DNA of 64,000 bases, from assembly GCA_028821605.1 (NCBI GenBank), contig JAPPFM010000054.1, positions 42,924 to 106,923 on the forward strand, in the 5' to 3' direction. Position numbers and translations under genes: made by a program. The notes under the pieces were generated by a model, which was given only the letters and a program-made list of their open reading frames with translations, was not told where the DNA came from and did no database searches. The stretch is from Candidatus Poribacteria bacterium (lineage in GTDB: Bacteria; Poribacteria; WGA-4E; WGA-3G). Numbering within the stretch: the stretch's first letter is position 1; every line of letters begins with the position of its first letter. Positions 52,460 through 60,766 of the stretch are shown in pieces.

Positions 52460-52705
52460 CTAACCGTTCAATTTCTTCATTGCCGCAATCATCTCATCGT
52501 CTGAGGGATTATTTTTCACCATCTCAGTGAATTCCTCAGCACTTACCTCGTGTTCCTCCAGGAACAGCTTATCTTGCGGTCACGGGTAGATATATTCACC
52601 AAGAATACCCTGCAGTTTTGCATTGGCTTTATCACTGATTCTGGCTAACCATGGGATATCCCCGATAATCATATCTCGGTGACGCGGTTTCCAATCGAGA
52701 GCCAT
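52460..52705 (-). CDS. DUF5069 family protein, candidate selenoprotein (in-frame TGA)
   Basis: The frame runs from ATG 52705 (AAGGAGGTG 7 bp upstream) to TAG 52460-52462 and is interrupted only by TGA at 52580-52582. Read through, it gives 81 residues: MALDWKPRHRDMIIGDIPWL, then ARISDKANAKLQGILGEYIY, then P, U42 and PQDKLFLEEHEV, ending in AAMKKLNG. Both halves fit DUF5069 (PWLARxxDKAxAKLxGxLGEYxYxCPxD, then a GIxAEEF-like segment). The TGA falls exactly at the family's conserved Cys of the CPxD motif (from my knowledge of the family). A stem-loop with a G in the loop starts 13 nt after it. Selenocysteine insertion is the best explanation; a nonsense mutation or sequencing error is possible. 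DUF5069 function is unknown. Confidence 0.65.
52551..52582 (-). promoter_or_regulatory. Putative bacterial SECIS element with UGA codon
   Basis: On the transcript, UGA (52582-52580) is followed after 13 nt by UGUUCC (52566-52561), the loop UGGA (52560-52557) and GGAACA (52556-52551). The stem is six perfect base pairs. The apical loop begins 19 nt after the UGA and has G as its second base, within published rules for bacterial SECIS elements. The match is by eye. Confidence 0.5.
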
Positions 52706-52722
52706 CTGTTTCACCTCCTTTA

Positions 52723-52824
52723 ATAGTTGTCAGTTATCGGTTACTGGTTTGTGGCGGACAAAACTTATGCAACTGCCACAAGAGTCTCTTAACTGAAAAC
52801 TGACAACCGAAAACTGATAACTAT
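52723..52824. repeat. MITE-like inverted-repeat element, family 2, copy 2
   Basis: Ends ATAGTTGTCAGT (52723-52734) and ACTGATAACTAT (52813-52824) are inverted with one mismatch. Inner arms TTGTGG/CCACAA are shared with the copy at 45634-45727. It lies 2 bp beyond the UPF0182 stop and 17 bp upstream of the DUF5069 start. Confidence 0.65.
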
Positions 52825-52826
52825 TT

Positions 52827-55800
52827 TCACTGTGTATTTCCCTCAAGTTGGCGCAAGGCTTCCTCTAAACGTTGAAGAGAACGTCCATATTCCGCCCAAT
52901 TGCCCGCACGTTGCGCACTTTGTGCCTGATTGAAATAGCGGTTTGCTTGTTCAACAAGTCCGCGTAATGAGACTTGCGCGGTGCCTGGATCTGCTGCTGT
53001 TAGATCGTCAGTTGTAGCCGTAGCAGTGGTCTGAAACCGCGTTCCCGGTCCGAACATCTTAATAAGTGCCTCATCGAGGCTTTCACCCCAGACGACCTCG
53101 TTTCCGTATCCGATGACGACCCGTCTCAATTCGGGAATAGCGGTTGTTTCATCTTCGGACTGTATATAGATAGGTTCAACATAGAGCAGAGAGTCGTTCA
53201 TCGGCAGAATCAACAGATTTCCACGTAAGACGCGGGATCCCTCCGTATTCCAAAGACTAATCTGCTGCGAAATTTCCGGTTCTTGGCTGATAAAGTTTTC
53301 CACCTGCATAGGACCTGCGACCTGTTTCCCTTTGGGGAAACGATAGACAAGGAGTTGTCCATATTGGGGTAGATCACATCGAGCGGCGAGCCATGCAGTA
53401 AGATTCGGTTTCTTGAAGGGTGTATAGGGCAACATCAACATGAATTCAGGATTTTCCAGCCCGGGTAGCCTGATAACGACGTAGTATGGTTCAACAGGTT
53501 GTCCCTCAACTGCTGCACGTTGAACTGTCGGTTGTTGTGGACCAAATGGGCTTCTTGGCTGTTGTGCCACTTGTCGTGTTTGAGCATCTGTGTTGTCATA
53601 GAGTTCTCTGCCGATCTCCCATTTATCCTCGCCCGCATAGAAGGTTACCGGATCTTTCATGTGGTAATCTTGATAGACACGGGCTTGGATCAGGAACATG
53701 GATGTTGGATATCGAATGTGTGCCTTGAGTTCATCTGGCATCTCCGCAAATGACTTGAAAAGGTCTGGGAAAATTTTGCGATAACATTCCACAATTGGAT
53801 CCTGTTCCCGTTCCATAATGTAAAAATCGATAGTGCCATCGTAAGCATCAACAATGACCTTAACAGAATTTCGGATGTAGTTCCCCCACGGATCACCGTC
53901 TCGTTGTGTATTCGCGGCTTGTTGTCTTCTTTCACCAACGAACTCTCTCATTGAAACTGAATAGGGATACCGATGTGTGATGGTATAGGCATCAATCATC
54001 CAGACCAATCGCCCTTTATAGAGGATGATGTAGGGATCACCGTCGTATCGCAAGAAAGGGGCGATTTTCTGAATTCGTCTTTTGATGTTCCGGTCATAGA
54101 GAATCTTGCTTGTCGATGAAATTTCACCCGGTAAGACGAAGTTAATCTCATTATTGAATTTGAGCATGTACACCATTTTGCGCCAGAAAGAGTTAAGTTG
54201 TACACCGCCCTTTCCTTGATATGCATATTCGGCGTACTGCTGTCCTTCTTGGGGGTAGTCGAACTCAAGCCCTGGGTTCCGTTCTGGGTGTACGATAACA
54301 TAACGATCTGTCCGTTCACCGTAGTAGATACGTGGCCCCGGTATGTCGCTGAACCGGTGCTCCCACTGTTCGCTGTAGTCGATCGGTGGCAATCCTTGAA
54401 TGTACATGTTGGGTTTGCCGTTCTCAATCTCGTTAACAGGACTCACAACCGCACCGTATCCGTGCGTATAGGTGTAGGTTTGCTTATACCAATCGTTTCT
54501 GATTTCCATCGGGAGTTCGTTGATATTGAGTTCCCGTCCGGACAACATCACCTGTCGAATTTCACCGTCAACGACATAGCGATCAATGTCAACATCAATG
54601 AAATCGTACTGTGTACGCAGTTCTTGGAGTTGGCGGAAGGTTCTGCGCAGCGGTCGCCAATCCCAGAGGCGGATACTGTTAAAAACAGGGGCGTTTTCGG
54701 GGCTTCTTATGTCGTCATAACTCAGTTGCTCTGTGAGTGGATATTCCTCTTCCGTCACGGTATTCTCGGCTAAGCCGTAAGCTTGGAGTGTCGCTTTGAT
54801 GTTGTAGTTGATATAGTCTGCCTCTAACACCTGTTTTCTGGGTTCAACCTGCCATCTTTGTATAGCGAGTGGGTAAACTTGTCCGAGGATTCCAGCAATT
54901 ATGAACACGGCAAGCCCCCCGAAAGCGAAGGTATTACGTTTCAGGAAGATACTGATGATGAAGACAATAGCGCATAGAACCGTGAGTGCCATCATGATAT
55001 ACAATATAGGAAGGCGCGCCTTCATTGCAGCATATCCACCGCCACCACGGACGACATCGTTTGTGGCGTAGAGCAAATCAAACATGGCAAACTGGTAGTT
55101 CCATGCTCGGAGTAAGAGTGTTATACCTGCAAGTGTGAATAGATGTGCCTTCACACCAAAAGGTGGACTGAATCGGAATTGGCTGGTGTCTCCTGTGATT
55201 AATCCGTGGAAAAAGTAGATGACAATTGCGAATATCGTCACCAGCATAAATATGCCGAAAAGCGTCCCGCAAACGTACCGCTCCACGGGCATTCTGAAGA
55301 CGTAGTAGGAGATGTCCTTATCGAAGATCGGGTCGCGTGCGGGAGACGTGAAGAACGCTTTTTGACCGGGTTCTATCTGAACAGCCGTATTCAATCGGAT
55401 AGCGTTGTCCAGCACCGCTTCAATGCTTGCATCCTGATTTATTCCATTTATCTGCACATTTATCTGATCCCCTGCTCTTATGTTTTTCGCTTGGAGTTCC
55501 AATTGTGAGATAGGGATTTCGGTGGAGTCGAGACTTTCTTCGACAATAATCGGGGTGGCAGCGCGGAAAACGAGATTCTCGGCGTTGGTGTAGCGTAGGT
55601 AAATTTCCCATCGGTCACTGGCTGTGTAACCCATCAAGACGCTGAAAAGCACAGCGAGAAGCATTAGGACACCATAAATCATTTTTCGGGTATCACCGGG
55701 ATTGTCTGTGGAAACGCCTGCGAAATCCGCCCCCCCCATAAAAGCGGGACTGAGGTGTTCTGGTGTGAGCCGATAGATCAGGACGAGATTTATCAGAAGG

Positions 55801-55994
55801 ATTGCCAGATAGCAAATCCCAACGATGACACCGACGAAGATTTTCGTTTGGAGAATTTTAGCAAAAACGCCGAAATAATCCACCATCTTAAACCATAGGA
55901 AGTCTGGATATAGGTTGACCCAAGTGGCACCTAAACCTCCGATAATTGCAAGGATGACGATGGTGATAAGAAAGCGTTTGGTTCGTGAATCCAT
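52827..55994 (-). CDS. UPF0182 family membrane protein
   Basis: The 1055-residue protein has about seven hydrophobic segments in its first 350 residues (for example TKRFLITIVILAIIGGLGAT, IFVGVIVGICYLAILLINLV, MIYGVLMLLAVLFSVLMGY). A large soluble region rich in Tyr and Pro follows (ERTDRYVIVHPERNPGLEFD), and a low-complexity tail ends in QRLEEALRQLEGNTQ. Length and layout match UPF0182/COG1615, a conserved family of unknown function in Actinobacteria, Cyanobacteria and others. ATG 55994 has GGAGG upstream. Confidence 0.9.
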   Translation of the reverse strand: MDSRTKRFLITIVILAIIGGLGATWVNLYPDFLWFKMVDYFGVFAKILQTKIFVGVIVGICYLAILLINLVLIYRLTPEHLSPAFMGGADFAGVSTDNPGDTRKMIYGVLMLLAVLFSVLMGYTASDRWEIYLRYTNAENLVFRAATPIIVEESLDSTEIPISQLELQAKNIRAGDQINVQINGINQDASIEAVLDNAIRLNTAVQIEPGQKAFFTSPARDPIFDKDISYYVFRMPVERYVCGTLFGIFMLVTIFAIVIYFFHGLITGDTSQFRFSPPFGVKAHLFTLAGITLLLRAWNYQFAMFDLLYATNDVVRGGGGYAAMKARLPILYIMMALTVLCAIVFIISIFLKRNTFAFGGLAVFIIAGILGQVYPLAIQRWQVEPRKQVLEADYINYNIKATLQAYGLAENTVTEEEYPLTEQLSYDDIRSPENAPVFNSIRLWDWRPLRRTFRQLQELRTQYDFIDVDIDRYVVDGEIRQVMLSGRELNINELPMEIRNDWYKQTYTYTHGYGAVVSPVNEIENGKPNMYIQGLPPIDYSEQWEHRFSDIPGPRIYYGERTDRYVIVHPERNPGLEFDYPQEGQQYAEYAYQGKGGVQLNSFWRKMVYMLKFNNEINFVLPGEISSTSKILYDRNIKRRIQKIAPFLRYDGDPYIILYKGRLVWMIDAYTITHRYPYSVSMREFVGERRQQAANTQRDGDPWGNYIRNSVKVIVDAYDGTIDFYIMEREQDPIVECYRKIFPDLFKSFAEMPDELKAHIRYPTSMFLIQARVYQDYHMKDPVTFYAGEDKWEIGRELYDNTDAQTRQVAQQPRSPFGPQQPTVQRAAVEGQPVEPYYVVIRLPGLENPEFMLMLPYTPFKKPNLTAWLAARCDLPQYGQLLVYRFPKGKQVAGPMQVENFISQEPEISQQISLWNTEGSRVLRGNLLILPMNDSLLYVEPIYIQSEDETTAIPELRRVVIGYGNEVVWGESLDEALIKMFGPGTRFQTTATATTDDLTAADPGTAQVSLRGLVEQANRYFNQAQSAQRAGNWAEYGRSLQRLEEALRQLEGNTQ

Positions 55995-56050
55995 TTTTTA
56001 ATTATTAACCTCCGGTCACCGTTCTACATCGTTTCACGGTGGTTTCTGAT

Positions 56051-56167
56051 TATAGTAAAATCCGAAAATATGTTTACAGTCTGTCAAGAAACAAGGGCGC
56101 ACCGCCGCTGGTGAGGTTTGTAACCTCGCCTTTTATAGGTGTATAGTTAATTGTGGGCTTTACTATA
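56051..56167. mobile_element. MITE-like element, copy 2
   Basis: The 117-bp element has ends TATAGTAAAATCC (56051-56063) and GGCTTTACTATA (56156-56167) and the internal palindrome GGTGAGGTTTGTAACCTCGC. It is similar to the copy at 13959-14076 but diverged, especially in its left half. It lies in the gap between UPF0182 and the outer membrane fusion gene. Confidence 0.7.
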
Positions 56168-56298
56168 ATAGTAGAACTTACACATTTCCTCTTAAAGTCC
56201 CCCTGATAAGGGGGATTTAGGAGGTTAAAAAACACCGAAATAACAACTTTTTCAGCAGAAAACATATCTTGTCTGTTTAATTTGCGTAAGTCCTTAGT

Positions 56299-59200
56299 TT
56301 AAAAAGATTGCCCCAGTCCGAGATGGTATTTCATACCGGGTTCCACTCGCGAGAGGTCTGTATGCCAGGCTGCAGCGAAGTCTATCGAAAACAAACCGAG
56401 TTGTAATCGAAGCCCGGCACCGATTGAGGCTTTAACATCGGCAAGTCGAATACGATTTCCTTCTCGGGCGAAGATCTTGAACGGATTTTCGGGTCCATAT
56501 TGCCAATCTGACCAAGCCCCTCCGACATCCGCGAAGGCGATCCCGCGTATCCCACCGAGTGTCCATTGGATGGGCCATCCGAAATGCAGCACATCTATAA
56601 AGGGGACCCGAACTTCCAAGTTGAGAAGTCCGATACGTGTTCCAACCAATTCTTCATAATTATAGCCTCGTAGCGTGTCAATACCGCCGAGATAAAAGTA
56701 AGATTTGTCTCTACCGAAGCTACCACCCAGTAACAACCGTGCTGCAATGGTAGGACGCCTACCGATACCGAAATAACGTCGCGCGTCGAAAATAACGTTT
56801 GTGAGCGAAAGTTCACTACCGAGTGCTGGGAAAGATTGTTCAAGTTCGATGCGGTAGCGTGAGCCAGTATAAGGTGCCCACTCCCGCCACATTGTTGTAT
56901 CCCCAACAAACGCGATGGACCCCGTTGTTAGTAGACCTCTATCGTCGAATGGATCTAAAGGTTCGCTTGTTTGGAAATTGAAAGAAAACGGTTTTGTGTA
57001 CATCGAAAAATTGAGGTCAAGTCGATGGTATCTGTCAAATGGGTAATTCACGAACGCACCGAGTCCGGTAATGCGTTGTAAAATACCCCGTCTTCTCTGT
57101 ATGCCGCCCAAGATATGGTATTCGTGATAGTTGTAAATCACCGCGCCGACATCGGTTCGGTGTGTTAAAAATCCGTATTGTGCGATAAAGTCCGGGGCGA
57201 GGTAGCTCGATTGGTTCATCACACTGACACCAATGCGATGGTTACCTAACATGTCACTGCCGACGACTTGCACAGTGCTTCTCAGGATACCATCCGCACC
57301 GAAACTGAAATCTGGGAAGATCGCATCTAAGGCGAAAGAGGATTTTGTGCTGTATTTTCGCCTAGCGATTCTATAATTTTCCTCTTCTTCCTCTGTTAAG
57401 ATTACAGAGGGTTCCGCTATGGGTGAAACCTCAATTTTTTCCTCAACAGTTTTATCAATCTCCATCACACAAACATCATATTTTCCGTTCTGGTAGGCAC
57501 TAAACAGAAGAAGTTTTCCGTCTGGAGACAAACTTGGGTTGAAACAGCCTGTCATGATGTTGGTAAGACGGGTTAGCTCAACTTCTAAAGATGGAGAACC
57601 CATAGATTCCGTGTCACCGTTTTCATCTGATTTAACTGAACCGTTTCTTAACTGACCACTGTTAACTGACAATTGACGACTAATTTCAAGTTTATGTATA
57701 TCGTAAATACCTTGGCTATCGGAACAGAAAAGTATTGATTTTCCGTCTGGTGTCCAACTTGGGCTGATAGCGTTATGGGTGCCGTCGGTCAGCACGCGTT
57801 CTGTACCGCGGTTGAGATCCATCAACACGAGTCTATTTTTCGCACCTCGCTCGGAGGTGTAGATAATTTCACCAGTTGTCGGATGCCATGATGGATGCGT
57901 ATCGTTGAATGGGTCGAAGGTAAGCCTGTCCACATCCCCCGTTAGCAGTTCGATTATGTAGAGATCTGTCTGACCCTCTTTTAGAGCGGAAAAGACGATC
58001 CGTTCACCGCTGCCATCGTAATCCGGGGAGGAGACGTTATCGAAGTTGAGTTCAAAATACTGCGTCAGTTCCTCAGTCAAAATGTTGACTTCAAGGAGGT
58101 AGTTAGCATCGTGATGTCTGGCGACGAAGGCGATCCTGTCACCATCGGGTGCCCACGCGAGGCTTCTCCCGAAACCACTGAAATCGGTTCGGATCTCCTC
58201 GTATTTCTCACGGAAAAACCGCTTAGTGACCCGTTCGATACGTTCACCCGTTTTCGCGGACATCAGGACAATCTCCAAAAACCCTTCATTTCCTGTAACA
58301 TACGCGATAATATCGCCGCTCGGCGACCAGACCGGTTTGATGTTGTGAGAGTATCGCGATTTTTCGGTAAGGTTCTTCGCGACAAGGTCTGGGAGTTCCC
58401 TGTCTTCAATGAGGGGCCAGTACCGTTTTTTGACTGTCTGCCGCCAGGCCTTATCAAATTCTTTGAGTTCTACACCGAGTACCTCCATGAAAACACGGTT
58501 GATGTCCTTTGTACGGCTCTGTCGTAACCCTTGCAATATCTCAGGGATTTTCTCGCGTCCATAAGTTTCTGTGAGATATGCGACCGCTAATTGCCCCAAC
58601 TTATACCCAACGAAGGGTGAACTAAGTCGGTTGAAATTGTGAAGTTGCGGTAGCGGCACAATATTGTTGTTCATACTGGCATCGCGGATGACCATTTCCC
58701 CGATCGCATCGTTGTCTTCAGCAAAGTGGTCCGCCATTCCCTCTATAAACCAAATTGGCGGGGAATAGAGAAATTCGCCGCTATAGATACGCGCATGCGG
58801 TTTCTGATAGATAATGTCATATTGGAAGATATGAATCAGTTCATGGTAAATTACCTCTCGAAATGCTTCAAGGGATCCAGTAAACGGTATAACGATGCGG
58901 TGCTTAAAGAGTTCTGCGAACCCGCCAATCCCCTCGTGAAGTTCTTGGAGGATTATGTTGGTTTCTTGGAAATCCTTGTGGGACTTGTAAAGAATGAGGG
59001 GTGTTCTGCCTTGCAGCTCATGCTCGAAATCCTCGCTGTGTTGCTCATAAGCCTCTTCAGCGATGGCAGCCATAATGGGCACAAGTTTCGCTTCGCTCGG
59101 ATAGTAGTGGATGTCAAAATGTTCTGTCCGATGAATGTGCCAATCGAAGCGTTGTCCCGTAATTTTGTTTTTCCCAAAACCAAAACCTTGTGCCCACCCA

Positions 59201-59331
59201 ATGCATGGCGCGAGTAGGCTCAGAACGAAAAGGATCAGGACTAACCTTCGCCTTGTTATACCGGACGTGTAGTTTTCAGACACGCCACTTGCAGGTCCGA
59301 TTCCGTTTCTCTCTTTTTTCACACTTCTCAC
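56299..59331 (-). CDS. Peptidase MA-like / TolB-like propeller / outer-membrane barrel fusion protein
   Basis: The 1010-residue protein has a signal-anchor (RRRLVLILFVLSLLAPCIGW, ending at WAQ). A gluzincin-type peptidase domain at about 60-290 carries H163-E164-L-I-H167 and the downstream ligand E197 in WFIEGMADHF. WD40/TolB-like repeats (PDGKSILFCSDSQG, PTTGEIIYTSERG) span about 320-620. A C-terminal bacterial surface-antigen barrel at about 680-1010 ends in YHLGLGQSF. An insert rich in QLSVNSGQL near residues 547-580 comes from an intergenic repeat. The start is GTG 59331 or the GTG three codons on, which fits the AAGG better. Function unknown; probably surface proteolysis. Confidence 0.8.
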   Translation of the reverse strand: MRSVKKERNGIGPASGVSENYTSGITRRRLVLILFVLSLLAPCIGWAQGFGFGKNKITGQRFDWHIHRTEHFDIHYYPSEAKLVPIMAAIAEEAYEQHSEDFEHELQGRTPLILYKSHKDFQETNIILQELHEGIGGFAELFKHRIVIPFTGSLEAFREVIYHELIHIFQYDIIYQKPHARIYSGEFLYSPPIWFIEGMADHFAEDNDAIGEMVIRDASMNNNIVPLPQLHNFNRLSSPFVGYKLGQLAVAYLTETYGREKIPEILQGLRQSRTKDINRVFMEVLGVELKEFDKAWRQTVKKRYWPLIEDRELPDLVAKNLTEKSRYSHNIKPVWSPSGDIIAYVTGNEGFLEIVLMSAKTGERIERVTKRFFREKYEEIRTDFSGFGRSLAWAPDGDRIAFVARHHDANYLLEVNILTEELTQYFELNFDNVSSPDYDGSGERIVFSALKEGQTDLYIIELLTGDVDRLTFDPFNDTHPSWHPTTGEIIYTSERGAKNRLVLMDLNRGTERVLTDGTHNAISPSWTPDGKSILFCSDSQGIYDIHKLEISRQLSVNSGQLRNGSVKSDENGDTESMGSPSLEVELTRLTNIMTGCFNPSLSPDGKLLLFSAYQNGKYDVCVMEIDKTVEEKIEVSPIAEPSVILTEEEEENYRIARRKYSTKSSFALDAIFPDFSFGADGILRSTVQVVGSDMLGNHRIGVSVMNQSSYLAPDFIAQYGFLTHRTDVGAVIYNYHEYHILGGIQRRRGILQRITGLGAFVNYPFDRYHRLDLNFSMYTKPFSFNFQTSEPLDPFDDRGLLTTGSIAFVGDTTMWREWAPYTGSRYRIELEQSFPALGSELSLTNVIFDARRYFGIGRRPTIAARLLLGGSFGRDKSYFYLGGIDTLRGYNYEELVGTRIGLLNLEVRVPFIDVLHFGWPIQWTLGGIRGIAFADVGGAWSDWQYGPENPFKIFAREGNRIRLADVKASIGAGLRLQLGLFSIDFAAAWHTDLSRVEPGMKYHLGLGQSF
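57628..57690 (-). repeat. Repeat insert in the propeller domain of the outer membrane fusion
   Basis: Short units such as TTAACTGACAATTGACGA and CTGACCACTGTTAACTG encode RQLSVNSGQLRNGSVKSDEN in frame. They match the ACTGACAAC-type repeats in intergenic DNA near 45634-45727 and 52723-52824. The insert sits in a loop, and the frame stays open. Confidence 0.6.
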
Positions 59332-59442
59332 CTTTTCCTATGGTCTTACCAATGCTTTGCTGGCGGAGACAAGGTAATACGTTTTTCGTCGCTTGCGCGA
59401 TTCGTCAACAACATCTCACAAATCGGTGTAAGAACCGCGATC

Positions 59443-60174
59443 TCAATTTACCAAATACCTATCTTCGCTCTCGAAATGTGGGGAGATTTGACGCGTAAAT
59501 TCTGATACGGCACGTCTGCCAAGTTCTCTGATAGTATTTGCCTGCGGTCCTACCTGTGAGAAAATGAACGACCCAATAGTGTGCGCCTCAGCAGTGCTCC
59601 GCCGATAAGACTCATCCCAGACGATCTGTTCGGTTTCAACATCGACAATGATTACACGGAGTGAGAGCAGATAGGTTTTCTGCATGTAATCTTGATAATC
59701 CATGACGTAGCGTTGCCGTCGGACGGAGTAGCGTTCCCCATAATAACGCCTTGGACGGCTATCAGCGTAAAATCGGAAACTTCCAATGATAACCGCTTTT
59801 ACCTCGAAGTAGTCTCCGAGTTCGCTCAACTGCTTTGTATTGGAGAGCCAATCTTCTTCGATAGTTTCCCCCGTCAGCAGTCGTGCTGTTTCTGGTGTAC
59901 TGACGACCTCAAAATGTTTTTGGCGTGCTAAACCCCTTCGGAGGATTGAGGCGATCTCCTCGCCGATCTCCGGTGGTAATTTTTCGTTGCGTTCTACCTG
60001 TTTTTCGCTGACGAACGGCAACACGGCGAAGTTGGAATAGCGCGTGATGTCAATTTCAGATTGAACCTTCACCGGAATAGAGACGCGCGTTACAGCACTG
60101 CTACATCCGCACAGCGTTAAGACTACCAATAGGATTCCAAATTTTTTTGCTGTCTGCATCCTGTGCATCCTCAT
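59443..60174 (-). CDS. Lipoprotein of the CsgG-like/GNA1162-like (DUF799-type) class
   Basis: The 243-residue protein has a lipoprotein signal ending LCGC with Cys24. The mature part (TRYSNFAVLPFVSEKQVE, LRRGLARQKHFEVVSTPE, VKAVIIGSFRFYADSR) resembles CsgG/LptE-like lipoproteins with an alpha-beta-alpha fold, often placed at the outer membrane. The start ATG 60174 overlaps the stop of the TPR gene (ATGA), which supports translational coupling. The precise function is unknown. Confidence 0.65.
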   Translation of the reverse strand: MRMHRMQTAKKFGILLVVLTLCGCSSAVTRVSIPVKVQSEIDITRYSNFAVLPFVSEKQVERNEKLPPEIGEEIASILRRGLARQKHFEVVSTPETARLLTGETIEEDWLSNTKQLSELGDYFEVKAVIIGSFRFYADSRPRRYYGERYSVRRQRYVMDYQDYMQKTYLLSLRVIIVDVETEQIVWDESYRRSTAEAHTIGSFIFSQVGPQANTIRELGRRAVSEFTRQISPHFESEDRYLVN

Positions 60175-60575
60175 TCCGTGGCAGGAGGTTCTTCTTCGTC
60201 TTCCAGCTGCGGGGCATCTCCATCACCACCGCCACTGCGTCGTAGATGTATACGGCACCGTCGATAGTTGAGTCTGTAGTATTTATTATTCGGTTCTAAT
60301 TCTGCTGCGCGTTGGTAAGAGGCGATAGCCTCGTCTATATTTCCGAGTGCTTCGTAAGCGACACCGAGGTTATTATGTGCCTTGGAATCCTCTGGATCGA
60401 TGTTGATGACCTGCTTCCATCGGAAGACGGCTTCGTTCCAAAGCTGCGCTTGTGCTGCTTTTATTGCAAATCGATTGTAAGCCTCGGTCTGCGTGGCATC
60501 ACGTGATCCAGCGCATCCAGACAAAATTAAGCAGGCAATAGTAGCGATAGACGCGAGTTGGATGTATCTTAACAC
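60171..60575 (-). CDS. Small TPR lipoprotein
   Basis: The product (134 residues from GTG 60575, placed 8 bp after GAGG) has a lipoprotein signal MLRYIQLASIATIACLILSG with Cys21 and then two TPR units (AHNNLGVAYEALGNIDEAIA, SYQRAAELEPNNKYYRLNYR). A GTG at 60584 could also start it. It is coupled to the downstream lipoprotein gene by a 4-bp overlap. The pair probably forms an envelope complex (inference). Confidence 0.75.
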   Translation of the reverse strand: MLRYIQLASIATIACLILSGCAGSRDATQTEAYNRFAIKAAQAQLWNEAVFRWKQVINIDPEDSKAHNNLGVAYEALGNIDEAIASYQRAAELEPNNKYYRLNYRRCRIHLRRSGGGDGDAPQLEDEEEPPATE

Positions 60576-60693
60576 GTTTATCACCTCAAGATTTTTGTGG
60601 TATTTATTTATAAGTTACATCAATGTATTTTACACTACATCCACCTTTTGCGTCAAGGGAAAAATTGTCACCTCATCTGTCCCCATTTTGACT

Positions 60694-60722
60694 TGCAATC
60701 TATTGCCAGTTTGTGTATAATA
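60694..60722 (+). promoter_or_regulatory. Sigma-70-like promoter of the restriction-modification gene
   Basis: TTGCAA (60694-60699) and TATAAT (60717-60722) are separated by 17 bp and lie 44 bp upstream of ATG 60767. Confidence 0.65.
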
Positions 60723-60766
60723 AATACACTTCACATAAATTGACGAATTAGGGAACTCACACACGG

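Noticed and set aside
52460..52705. DUF5069 gene as a plain pseudogene
   Set aside because: There is a single TGA at the family's conserved Cys with intact sequence on both sides and a well-placed hairpin, so Sec recoding fits better. A pseudogene or sequencing error is not excluded.
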